Source: Acidobacteriota bacterium
GTDB taxonomy: Bacteria; Acidobacteriota; UBA890
Assembly: GCA_022563115.1 (NCBI GenBank)
Contig: JADFNY010000060.1
Coordinates: forward strand, 1 to 12,721
Direction: 5' to 3'
Length of the DNA: 12,721 nt
Of this stretch, positions 1 through 5,537 are shown one piece after another. The stretch's first letter is position 1; the number at the start of each line of letters is the position of its first letter. Under the pieces are notes generated by a model. That model saw only the letters and a program-made list of their open reading frames with translations, searched no databases and was not told where the DNA came from. The translations under genes and the position numbers were made by a program.

Positions 1-350
1 CCAACAAAGCGGTGGCGTTGAACGTCATCGGCGACGTCGAAGGCTGCACCGCGATTCTTTACGACGACATGATCGACACCGCCGGCACCCTGACGCAGGG
101 CGCCCAGGCGCTCAAAGAAAGCGGCGCTGCGGCGGTCTACGCCTTTTCAACCCACCCGGTCTTGTCGGGTCCGGCGGTATCCCGTATTGCAGAGGGATGG
201 TTCGACAAGGTCATCGTTACCGACACCATTCCGCTGAACGAACAAGCCGCGGGCTGTTCCGCCATCCTGGTCTTGTCAGTCGCCGAACTGCTGGGCGAGG
301 CGATTCAGAACATCCACGAGGAGACCAGCGTCTCCAGCTTGTTCATCTGA
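1..350 (+). CDS. prs: Ribose-phosphate pyrophosphokinase (PRPP synthetase), C-terminal part
   Basis: This cytoplasmic enzyme transfers pyrophosphate from ATP to ribose 5-phosphate and makes PRPP for purine, pyrimidine, His, Trp and NAD synthesis. Only the last ~116 codons are present; the reading frame (codons from base 3) is open to the left edge, so the start lies outside. The diagnostic PRPP-binding loop DDMIDTAGT is at bases 63-89. It is followed by the usual second Rossmann-like half (AVYAFSTHPVLSG, then KVIVTDTIPL) and the family-typical C-terminus ending SVSSLFI. A GTG at base 12 is an internal Val codon, not a start. The gene ends 13 bases before rplY, and prs-rplY-pth is a recurrent bacterial gene order, so co-transcription is likely. 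Identification is secure; nothing looks broken in the visible part. Confidence 0.96.
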   Translation, partial: NKAVALNVIGDVEGCTAILYDDMIDTAGTLTQGAQALKESGAAAVYAFSTHPVLSGPAVSRIAEGWFDKVIVTDTIPLNEQAAGCSAILVLSVAELLGEAIQNIHEETSVSSLFI

Positions 351-363
351 AAGAGAAAGAGCC

Positions 364-1083
364 ATGGCTGAAATCGTTATCGAAGCAGAGGCGCGGGAGG
401 CTGGCTCCAGCAACGCGGCGCGGCGCATGCGGCGCGAGGAGAAGTTGCCGGCGGTCGTCTATGGCGGCGACAAGGAATCGAACCCGATCATTCTGAATCC
501 GCGCGAGATCATCTCCGTCCTCAAGTCGGAGTCGGGCCAAAACACGATCTTCAAGCTCAAGGTGGCGGGCGGCTCCGAAGACAACGTGATGATCTTCGAC
601 GTGCAGATCGACCCGATCACGCACCACCTGATCCACGCCGACCTCATGCGCATCGCGCTGGACGTCGAGATCGAGGTCTCGGTCCGGCTGCGCATCGTCG
701 GTGAGGCGAAGGGTGTCATCGAAGACGGCGGTGTTCTCGATCATTCCCTCCGTGAGCTGGTGGTCAGCTGCTTGCCGACCAACATTCCGGAGAGCATCGA
801 CGTCGACGTCAGCGAGCTCGATATGAACCAGTCGATCAAGGTCGAGGACCTTCAGGTGCCGCCCGACGTAACCGTCGTCACCGAGCCGGACCGCTCCGTG
901 GCCTCGGTGGTGGCGCCGGTTTCCGAGGCTGACCTGGAAGCTGACCTCGGCGTCGAGGGCGAGGAGATCGAGGGCGAGGAGATCGAGGGCGAGGAGCCCG
1001 AAGAGGGCGCCGGGGAGGCTCCGGCCGAAGGGGCCGAGGCTGCAAAGCCCGAGGCGGCAGAAGAAGAGAAGAAGTCGGAATAA
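364..1083 (+). CDS. rplY: 50S ribosomal protein L25/general stress protein Ctc, long acidic tail
   Basis: L25 of the Ctc type binds 5S rRNA in the large ribosomal subunit. The 239-residue product has the N-terminal 5S-binding domain (about residues 1-95, with RRMRREEKLPAVVYGG and later HHLIHADLMRI) and the second Ctc beta domain (about 100-190, containing IPESIDVDVSELDMNQSIKVEDL). The last ~48 residues are a very acidic tail rich in Glu and Ala. The tail starts with a pentapeptide EGEEI repeated almost exactly. Ctc proteins often have acidic tails, but this one is long and carries a DNA-level tandem repeat (955-999). The ATG at 364 is preceded only by a purine run (GAAAGAGAAAGAG) as a weak ribosome binding site; the N-terminus aligns with family expectation. 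It lies 13 bases after prs and 15 bases before pth, probably in one transcript. Confidence 0.95.
   Translation: MAEIVIEAEAREAGSSNAARRMRREEKLPAVVYGGDKESNPIILNPREIISVLKSESGQNTIFKLKVAGGSEDNVMIFDVQIDPITHHLIHADLMRIALDVEIEVSVRLRIVGEAKGVIEDGGVLDHSLRELVVSCLPTNIPESIDVDVSELDMNQSIKVEDLQVPPDVTVVTEPDRSVASVVAPVSEADLEADLGVEGEEIEGEEIEGEEPEEGAGEAPAEGAEAAKPEAAEEEKKSE
955..999 (+). repeat. 15-bp tandem repeat in the rplY tail
   Basis: The 15-base unit gagggcgaggagatc occurs exactly twice (955-969, 970-984). A third copy (985-999) differs only in its last codon (ccc for atc). It encodes EGEEI-EGEEI-EGEEP at the start of the acidic tail of L25. Exact nucleotide identity between units points to recent slippage or duplication rather than selection on the peptide alone. 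Confidence 0.9.
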
Positions 1084-1098
1084 GAGGAGCACTCCTGA

Positions 1099-1677
1099 GT
1101 GCGAGCTCTTGCCGGCCTGGGGAACCAGGGCGACGAGTACGCCGAGCACCGGCACAATGCCGGCTGGATGCTGTTGGACGTTCTCGAGCGGCGTCATGCG
1201 ATCATCGAGACCAAGGACTTGGATCGGGTGCAACTGACCCGTATCCGGATGAAGGGACGGCGCGAAGACGGCGGGCCCGCGGAACTGTGGCTCATGCGCT
1301 CGATGACGTACATGAACGAAAGCGGCTTGGGCGTGGCCAGGGGATGCAAGGAGTTGGGTCTGAGCCACGAGCAAATCGTCGTGGCATTCGACGACGTCGA
1401 CCTACCGCTCGGCAAGGTGCGGCTCCGTGAAAGCGGCGGCTCGAGCGGGCAGAACGGGATGAAGTCGGTCATCGATGTCCTCGGAACGCAGAAGATCCCG
1501 CGGCTCCGGCTGGGGATCCGCGGCGAAAACGTAGCGGCGGGTACCGCCGACTACGTACTGAGTCGCTTCGACAAGAACGAAAGAGACACAGCGGCGGAGA
1601 TGATCGAAGAAGCCGCCGACGCCGTGGAGATGGTCCTTCGCTTCGGACTCATCGCGGCGATGAATCGTTTTAACTGA
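1099..1677 (+). CDS. pth: Peptidyl-tRNA hydrolase
   Basis: Pth cleaves the ester bond of peptidyl-tRNAs that drop off the ribosome and so recycles tRNA. The 192-residue length is usual. Visible catalytic elements are GLGN (Asn9), HRHNAGW (His19, the general base), FDDVDLPLG (Asp98) and GQNGMKS (Asn119), then the family block LGTQKIPRLRLGIRGE. The residue before Asn119 is Gln118, where E. coli Pth has His113; this is a substitution at a substrate-contact position, not at the catalytic triad. The start is GTG 1099: an in-frame TGA lies directly before it (1096-1098), and a strong AGAGGAG (1083-1089) sits 9 bases upstream. This ribosome binding site overlaps the rplY stop region, so translational coupling is plausible. 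Confidence 0.96.
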   Translation: MRALAGLGNQGDEYAEHRHNAGWMLLDVLERRHAIIETKDLDRVQLTRIRMKGRREDGGPAELWLMRSMTYMNESGLGVARGCKELGLSHEQIVVAFDDVDLPLGKVRLRESGGSSGQNGMKSVIDVLGTQKIPRLRLGIRGENVAAGTADYVLSRFDKNERDTAAEMIEEAADAVEMVLRFGLIAAMNRFN

Positions 1678-1697
1678 AACAGAGGAGTTCGAGCCGA

Positions 1698-3752
1698 ATG
1701 GACACCCAGACGTTGACCCAGCTAGCCCCGATCCTGGGCGCCGTTGGACTGGCGATCGCGCTGGCGATCCTGTTCATCGTCAAGCGCATGCCGGTGGCGA
1801 GCGAGGAGATGGCCGAGCTCGGTGAGAAGATTCACCGGGGGGCGATGGTCTTTCTGCGCAGCGAGTACAGCCTGCTGCTGATCTTCGTGGTGGTGGTTGC
1901 CGGGCTGCTGTCCGCGTTCGTCAATCCGATCACCGCGGCCGCCTTCGTTACCGGGGCCTTGGCGTCGATGGGCGCCGGTCTTGCGGGCATGACGGCGGCG
2001 ACCAGCGCCAACGTTCGCACCACCAGCGCGGCAGCCAGTAAGGGGCAGGAAGCCGCGTTGATGGTCGCCTTCCTCGGTGGTTCGGTCATGGGCCTGTCGG
2101 TTGCCAGCCTCGGCCTGCTCGGTGTCGGCACCTGGTTCCTGTTGTACGGAAGCCCCGACACTGCGTCGTACATCAACGGCTTCGCCATGGGTGCCTCGTC
2201 GATCGCGCTGTTTGCCAGGGTCGGCGGAGGCATCTACACCAAGGCGGCCGACATCGGCGCCGACCTCGTCGGCAAGGTCGAGGCCGGCATTCCCGAGGAC
2301 GACCCGCGCAACCCCGGCGTCATCGCCGACAACGTCGGCGACAACGTCGGTGACGTGGCCGGTATGGGCGCCGACATCTTCGAGTCCTACGTCGGCTCGA
2401 TGATCGCGACGATCGCCATCGGCGCGACCCTGGGCGCCCCCCAGCTCGCGGCGCTGATGGCAGAGGGCAGCCAGCTGGTGGGCGGTGCCAGGACGACGGC
2501 GCTAATGAGCCTCCCTCTGGTGATGGCGATGATCGGCCTGGTCGCGTCGCTTCTCGGGATCGCCTCGATGGGCTGGTTCAAGAACACCAACCCGGCCGGC
2601 GCCCTGCGGTGGGCACCGGCGTTCGCCGCCGTCCTGTTTCTCGGTGGCGCCTACGCCTTTATCAGCAGCAGCGGCCTGAACGAGAGAATCTGGCTCGCCG
2701 TCCTAGCCGGCACCTTTGCGGGGTTGGCTATCGGTTGGATCACCGAGTACTACACGGCCGGCAAGCCGATCCGCGACATCGCCGCGGCGAGCGAGACCGG
2801 CGCGGCGACCAACATCATCCAGGGGCTGGCCATCGGTCTGAAGTCGTGTGCCGCCCCGGTCTTGATGATCTGCTTCGCCATCTGGGCCGCCAACGAGACC
2901 GCCGGTCTGTACGGCATCGGCATTGCCGCCGTCGGCATGCTGGCGACGGTCGGGATCACGATGAGCGTCGATGCCTACGGCCCCATCGCCGACAACGCCG
3001 GCGGCATTTCGGAGATGTCCGGCCTCGGCCCCGAGGTTCGCAAGATCACCGACGGGCTCGATGCGGTCGGCAACACGACCGCTGCTATCGGCAAGGGGTT
3101 TGCCATCGGCTCGGCGGCGCTCACCGCCCTGGCCTTGTTCTCTGCCTACACCCAGGCGGTCAACCAGCAGCTGATCGCCGCGGGTGGCGAGGCGCTGACG
3201 ATCCTCCTCACCGACCCGTTCGTCGTCATCGGCCTGCTGATCGGCGGCATCATTCCGACCCTGGCCGGGGGCATGACGATGACCGCCGTCGGCCGCGCCG
3301 CCTCGGAGTTGGTCGAGGAAATCCGCCGCCAGTTCCGCGAGATTCCTGGCATCATGGAGGGCACCGGCGAACCCGATTCCGATCGCTGCGTCGAGATCGT
3401 CACCAAGGCGGCGCTCCGGGAGATGATTCCGCCCGGCCTGCTCGCCGTCACCGCCCCGGTTGTCGTTGGTTTCATCCTCGGCCCGGCGGCGCTCGGCGGC
3501 CTGCTCGCCGGCGCGACGGTCGTCGGTGTATTGCTCGCCCTGATGATGGCCAATGGCGGCGGCGCTTGGGACAACGCCAAGAAGTACATCGAAGCGGGCC
3601 ACCACGGTGGTAAGGGCTCGGAAGCGCACAAGGCGGCCGTCGTCGGCGATACCGTCGGCGATCCGTTCAAGGACACGTCTGGCCCGTCTATGAACATCCT
3701 GATAAAGTTGATGTCTGTCGTTTCACTGGTCATCGTCCCGCTGATCATTTAG
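1698..3752 (+). CDS. hppA: Membrane-bound pyrophosphatase, K+-dependent type, probably Na+-translocating
   Basis: This integral membrane pump couples hydrolysis of cytoplasmic pyrophosphate to ion transport out of the cytoplasm. The 684 residues contain many hydrophobic segments, consistent with the ~16-helix family fold. Substrate-site signatures are complete: residues 185-193 (DIGADLVGK), 199-206 (PEDDPRNP) and 211-219 (DNVGDNVGD), plus the later DNAGGISEM and the C-terminal VGDTVGDPFKDTSGPS. The GNTTAAIGKG stretch has Ala462 and Gly465, the pair found in K+-dependent enzymes; K+-independent ones have Lys and Thr. Glu229 in DIFESYVG is placed as in Na+-pumping enzymes rather than one helical turn later, as in plant-type H+ pumps. 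The ATG at 1698 has AGAGGAG 10 bases upstream. The gene sits between pth and rpsF, where some relatives carry ychF. It may be co-transcribed with pth (20-base gap). The exact ion is inferred, not shown. Confidence 0.96.
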   Translation: MDTQTLTQLAPILGAVGLAIALAILFIVKRMPVASEEMAELGEKIHRGAMVFLRSEYSLLLIFVVVVAGLLSAFVNPITAAAFVTGALASMGAGLAGMTAATSANVRTTSAAASKGQEAALMVAFLGGSVMGLSVASLGLLGVGTWFLLYGSPDTASYINGFAMGASSIALFARVGGGIYTKAADIGADLVGKVEAGIPEDDPRNPGVIADNVGDNVGDVAGMGADIFESYVGSMIATIAIGATLGAPQLAALMAEGSQLVGGARTTALMSLPLVMAMIGLVASLLGIASMGWFKNTNPAGALRWAPAFAAVLFLGGAYAFISSSGLNERIWLAVLAGTFAGLAIGWITEYYTAGKPIRDIAAASETGAATNIIQGLAIGLKSCAAPVLMICFAIWAANETAGLYGIGIAAVGMLATVGITMSVDAYGPIADNAGGISEMSGLGPEVRKITDGLDAVGNTTAAIGKGFAIGSAALTALALFSAYTQAVNQQLIAAGGEALTILLTDPFVVIGLLIGGIIPTLAGGMTMTAVGRAASELVEEIRRQFREIPGIMEGTGEPDSDRCVEIVTKAALREMIPPGLLAVTAPVVVGFILGPAALGGLLAGATVVGVLLALMMANGGGAWDNAKKYIEAGHHGGKGSEAHKAAVVGDTVGDPFKDTSGPSMNILIKLMSVVSLVIVPLII

Positions 3753-3766
3753 CAGGCGGTGGTGAA
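3750..3766 (+). repeat. 17-bp intergenic repeat, copy after hppA (partner 11460-11476)
   Basis: TAGCAGGCGGTGGTGAA begins with the hppA stop codon and runs into the intergenic space before rpsF. The identical 17-mer follows the MCE gene. An exact 17-base match is unlikely by chance in a window this small, and the position after a gene is the same in both cases. Confidence 0.7.
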
Positions 3767-3803
3767 AGACAGCGGCCGACCCTTTCAAGAACATATCTCG
3801 CAA

Positions 3804-3843
3804 CTCCTCGCCCTGGCTTACCAGGGCCTGAGACCGAGAGGAG
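3804..3843 (+). promoter_or_regulatory. Candidate S6:S18 (rpsF) leader RNA element overlapping the ribosome binding site
   Basis: The leader folds into two stacked stems. The lower stem pairs CTCCTC (3804-3809) with GAGGAG (3838-3843). The upper stem pairs GCCCTGG (3810-3816) with CCAGGGC (3821-3827) across the loop CTTA. The 5' strand is continuous, but the 3' strand has a 10-base bulge (3828-3837) containing CCGA. Known rpsF leaders in many bacteria bind the S6:S18 heterodimer at a CCG-containing bulge between two stems, which mimics its 16S rRNA site. Here the 3' half of the lower stem is the rpsF Shine-Dalgarno sequence, so S6:S18 binding would mask it and lower translation. The structure is read directly from the sequence; assignment to the known motif is inference. 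Confidence 0.6.
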
Positions 3844-3847
3844 ATCC

Positions 3848-4558
3848 ATGCCGAATCTCTACGAAACACTTCTGATCGTGACCCCCGAGGCGGACGACGA
3901 GGGGGTCAACGCCGTCATCGGCGACCTGCGCGCCACCATCGAGTCCGACGGCGGAACCGTGCTGCAGGCGGGCGTATGGGGGCGCCGCAAGCTCGCCTAC
4001 ATGGTGAAGGGCAAGACCGAGGGCATCTACGTCCTGATCTATGCCGACGGTGAGAGAACCTTGCCGGCTGCTCTCAAGGACCGCATGAAGCTCGACGAGT
4101 CGGTGATTCGCTCGATGGTCGTGCGTCTAGAGGACCTGCAGGAAACCGAGGCGCGGCAGCAGATCGCCGAGGTTGACCACGCCGGGGACGCCGCCGATAT
4201 CGAGGTGCAGCGCGTCGCCGCCGAGCGGCGGCACGAAGCGGAGGCCGTTGCCGCCACCATGTCGCTCGATGAGATCGTGGCCGCCGAGGAAGCAGAGGCG
4301 GAGGTTGTTGCCGAAGCTGCTGATTCAGATGAAGGCGAGCCCGACGATGATGCGGAAGCCGCCGGCGGCGACGATGAAGCGCCGGTCGACGACGCCGCGC
4401 CGGCCGAAGACGCCGCGCCCGTCGACGAGAGCGCCGACGATGCGCCGGCCGAAGACGCCGCGCCCGTCGACGAGGGCGACGATGAAGCGCCGGCCGTTGA
4501 TTCCGCCGACGGCGCCGGCGACGCAGACGATTCCGACGACAAAGAGAAGGAGAGCTAA
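3848..4558 (+). CDS. rpsF: 30S ribosomal protein S6 with a very long acidic C-terminal extension
   Basis: S6 binds with S18 to the central domain of 16S rRNA on the 30S platform. Residues 1 to about 96 are a standard S6 domain (YETLLIVTPEADDE, GVWGRRKLAYMVKGKTEGIYVLIYAD, and the end VIRSMVVRLED). The protein is 236 residues, against ~95-135 usually, so about 140 residues are extension. Residues ~97-153 are mixed and probably helical. From ~154 the chain is almost only Asp, Glu, Ala, Pro and Gly, with a duplicated APAEDAAPVDE block, and it ends DKEKES. The tail is likely disordered and strongly negative. The ATG at 3848 has GAGGAG ending 4 bases before it. It heads the rpsF-rpsR-rplI cluster: the stop is 2 bases from the rpsR ATG, and the rpsR ribosome binding site (AAGGAG, 4547-4552) lies inside it. 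Confidence 0.96.
   Translation: MPNLYETLLIVTPEADDEGVNAVIGDLRATIESDGGTVLQAGVWGRRKLAYMVKGKTEGIYVLIYADGERTLPAALKDRMKLDESVIRSMVVRLEDLQETEARQQIAEVDHAGDAADIEVQRVAAERRHEAEAVAATMSLDEIVAAEEAEAEVVAEAADSDEGEPDDDAEAAGGDDEAPVDDAAPAEDAAPVDESADDAPAEDAAPVDEGDDEAPAVDSADGAGDADDSDDKEKES
4397..4474 (+). repeat. Duplicated 33-bp unit in the rpsF acidic tail
   Basis: A 33-base stretch at 4397-4429 recurs exactly at 4442-4474, 45 bases (15 codons) apart and in frame. Each copy encodes APAEDAAPVDE. The flanking GACGA(C/T) and GATGAAGCGCCGG motifs (4374-4384 and 4480-4490) also repeat around them. The perfect nucleotide identity suggests in-frame expansion of a low-complexity acidic tail. Confidence 0.88.
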
Positions 4559-4560
4559 CG

Positions 4561-4788
4561 ATGGCAAGAGGATTCGGGCGAGGCCGTCGGCGCCGCAACA
4601 AGTACCTCAAGGACGACGTCCCGTACATCGACTACAAGAACGTCGAGTTGCTGGACCACTTCATTATGGACCGCGGTAAGATCCAGCCGCGCCGCACCAA
4701 CGGCAACAGCGCCAAGGTGCAGCGCATGCTGACCCGCGCCATCAGGCGGGCCCGCGAGATCGCGCTGCTGCCGTTCACCACGAGTTGA
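4561..4788 (+). CDS. rpsR: 30S ribosomal protein S18
   Basis: S18 is the partner of S6 on the 30S platform. The 75-residue basic protein shows the family core: YIDYKNVELLDHFI, then RGKIQPRRTNGNSAKVQRMLTRAIRRARE, and the near-C-terminal ALLPF. The N-terminus (MARGFGRGRRRRNKYLKDD) has no cysteines, so this is the zinc-free form of S18. The start at ATG 4561 has AAGGAG 8 bases upstream inside rpsF. The gap from the rpsF stop is 2 bases and the gap to rplI is 4 bases, so tight operon coupling is expected. Feedback on the operon by the S6:S18 dimer fits the leader at 3804-3843. Confidence 0.97.
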   Translation: MARGFGRGRRRRNKYLKDDVPYIDYKNVELLDHFIMDRGKIQPRRTNGNSAKVQRMLTRAIRRAREIALLPFTTS

Positions 4789-4792
4789 GACC

Positions 4793-5245
4793 ATGAAGCT
4801 GATTCTCCAGGAAACGGTCGACAACCTCGGTGGGCCCGGGGATCTCGTCGAGGTCAAGGCAGGGTACGGGCGCAACTTCCTGTTGCCGCAGGGCCTCGCC
4901 GTGGTGGCCACCGCCGCCAACGAGCTCATGGTCGAGGAGCTGCAGGCGAAGCGCGCCGAGCACGAGGAGGCCGCCAAGGCGGCGGCACAGGCGCTGGCCG
5001 CCAGCCTCAGCGGCGTCTCGGTCAACGTCAAGCGCAAGGTTTCCGAGGGCGACACGCTCTACGGATCGGTCACCGCTGCCGACATCGCCGAGGCGCTCGC
5101 CGAAGAGGGCTTCGAGGTCGGCAAGGACCAGATCAGGCTGGAGCACGCGATCAAGGCGTTGGGCGTGTACGAGGTCACATTGCACCTGCCCTACGGCGTC
5201 GAAGCCACCATAAAGCTTTGGGTGGTTAAGGACGAAACCGAGTAG
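4793..5245 (+). CDS. rplI: 50S ribosomal protein L9
   Basis: L9 is an elongated large-subunit protein bound to 23S rRNA near the L1 stalk; it helps maintain reading-frame fidelity. The 150 residues have the full two-domain plan. The N-terminal rRNA-binding domain (MKLILQETVDNLG, VKAGYGRNFLLPQGLA) runs to ~residue 50. A connecting helix rich in Ala, Glu and Lys (~50-75) follows. The C-terminal domain (~76-150) contains GDTLYGSVTAADIAEAL and ends in the family-typical beta strands. The ATG at 4793 follows the rpsR stop by 4 bases and lacks a strong Shine-Dalgarno sequence, so it may rely on translational coupling. It is the last gene of the operon; a structured repeat and an intrinsic terminator follow. 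Confidence 0.97.
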   Translation: MKLILQETVDNLGGPGDLVEVKAGYGRNFLLPQGLAVVATAANELMVEELQAKRAEHEEAAKAAAQALAASLSGVSVNVKRKVSEGDTLYGSVTAADIAEALAEEGFEVGKDQIRLEHAIKALGVYEVTLHLPYGVEATIKLWVVKDETE

Positions 5246-5252
5246 CGGCGAG

Positions 5253-5360
5253 GCGAGAAGCGGCGATATCGGGTCATCTGCGGCGTTGCAGCTCCTCGAC
5301 GATACTTTGTATCGCCTGCGTCGCGGCGCCTTGCAGCTGACCCGATCTCGCCACTCTCGC
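5253..5360. repeat. Structured intergenic repeat, copy 1 (downstream of rplI)
   Basis: This first copy of a two-copy element begins 7 bases after the rplI stop. The 71-nt core (5272-5342) matches 6927-6997 at 64 of 71 positions. The whole can fold as one long hairpin. Outer stems are GCGAGA (5253-5258) with TCTCGC (5355-5360), GGCGA (5262-5266) with TCGCC (5348-5352), and ATCGGGTCA (5268-5276) with TGACCCGAT (5338-5346). Inside are CTGCGGCG (5278-5285) with CGCC..GCAG (5327-5330 and 5333-5336, TT bulged) and the apical hairpin CGATAC-TTT-GTATCG (5300-5314). It would lie in the 3' untranslated region of the rpsF operon, upstream of the terminator. No protein-coding content was seen. Function is unknown; a dispersed REP-like repeat or a structured RNA are both possible. 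Confidence 0.85.
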
Positions 5361-5382
5361 GCGATGGAAAAGGTTCGGGTCG

Positions 5383-5419
5383 CGGGGGTGCCCGTAACGG
5401 TACCCCCGGGGAGTTTTTT
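5383..5419 (+). terminator. Intrinsic terminator of the rpsF-rpsR-rplI operon
   Basis: A strong hairpin pairs CGGGGGTGCC (5383-5392) with GGTACCCCCG (5399-5408), including one G.T pair, around a 6-base loop. Five bases later comes a run of six T (5414-5419). The distance between stem and T-run is slightly longer than ideal, but the GC-rich stem plus T-run on the + strand fits Rho-independent termination after rplI. Confidence 0.75.
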
Positions 5420-5503
5420 GGCATCCCGCTAGTACTCGCGCGCCATCCCGCTCGCGCAGTAGCCACCCGTTGAGAAGTCCGGGCTAGAGGCGTGCTTCAT
5501 TTC

Positions 5504-5531
5504 TGGACGGATTTTTCGCGGCTGCTAGACT
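5504..5531 (+). promoter_or_regulatory. Candidate promoter for dnaB
   Basis: TGGACG (5504-5509) and TAGACT (5526-5531), 16 bases apart, each match 4 of 6 positions of the sigma70-type -35 and -10 boxes. Initiation about 7 bases after the -10 box would fall at or next to the dnaB ATG (5538), consistent with the missing Shine-Dalgarno sequence. This is a weak match, supported mainly by position after the upstream terminator. Confidence 0.4.
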
Positions 5532-5537
5532 GGCTCA

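Noticed and set aside
1085..1096. AGGAGCACTCCT as a hairpin hiding the pth ribosome binding site
   Set aside because: At most about four pairs with a tiny loop; too weak to claim.
343..1374. 343-codon open frame on the - strand
   Set aside because: It lies opposite rplY and pth, both firmly identified; its composition (Leu, Arg, Asp, His-rich) is that of an antisense shadow in GC-rich DNA.
4374..4500. Repeats in the rpsF tail as a CRISPR or mobile element
   Set aside because: They are in-frame coding duplications without regular spacers.
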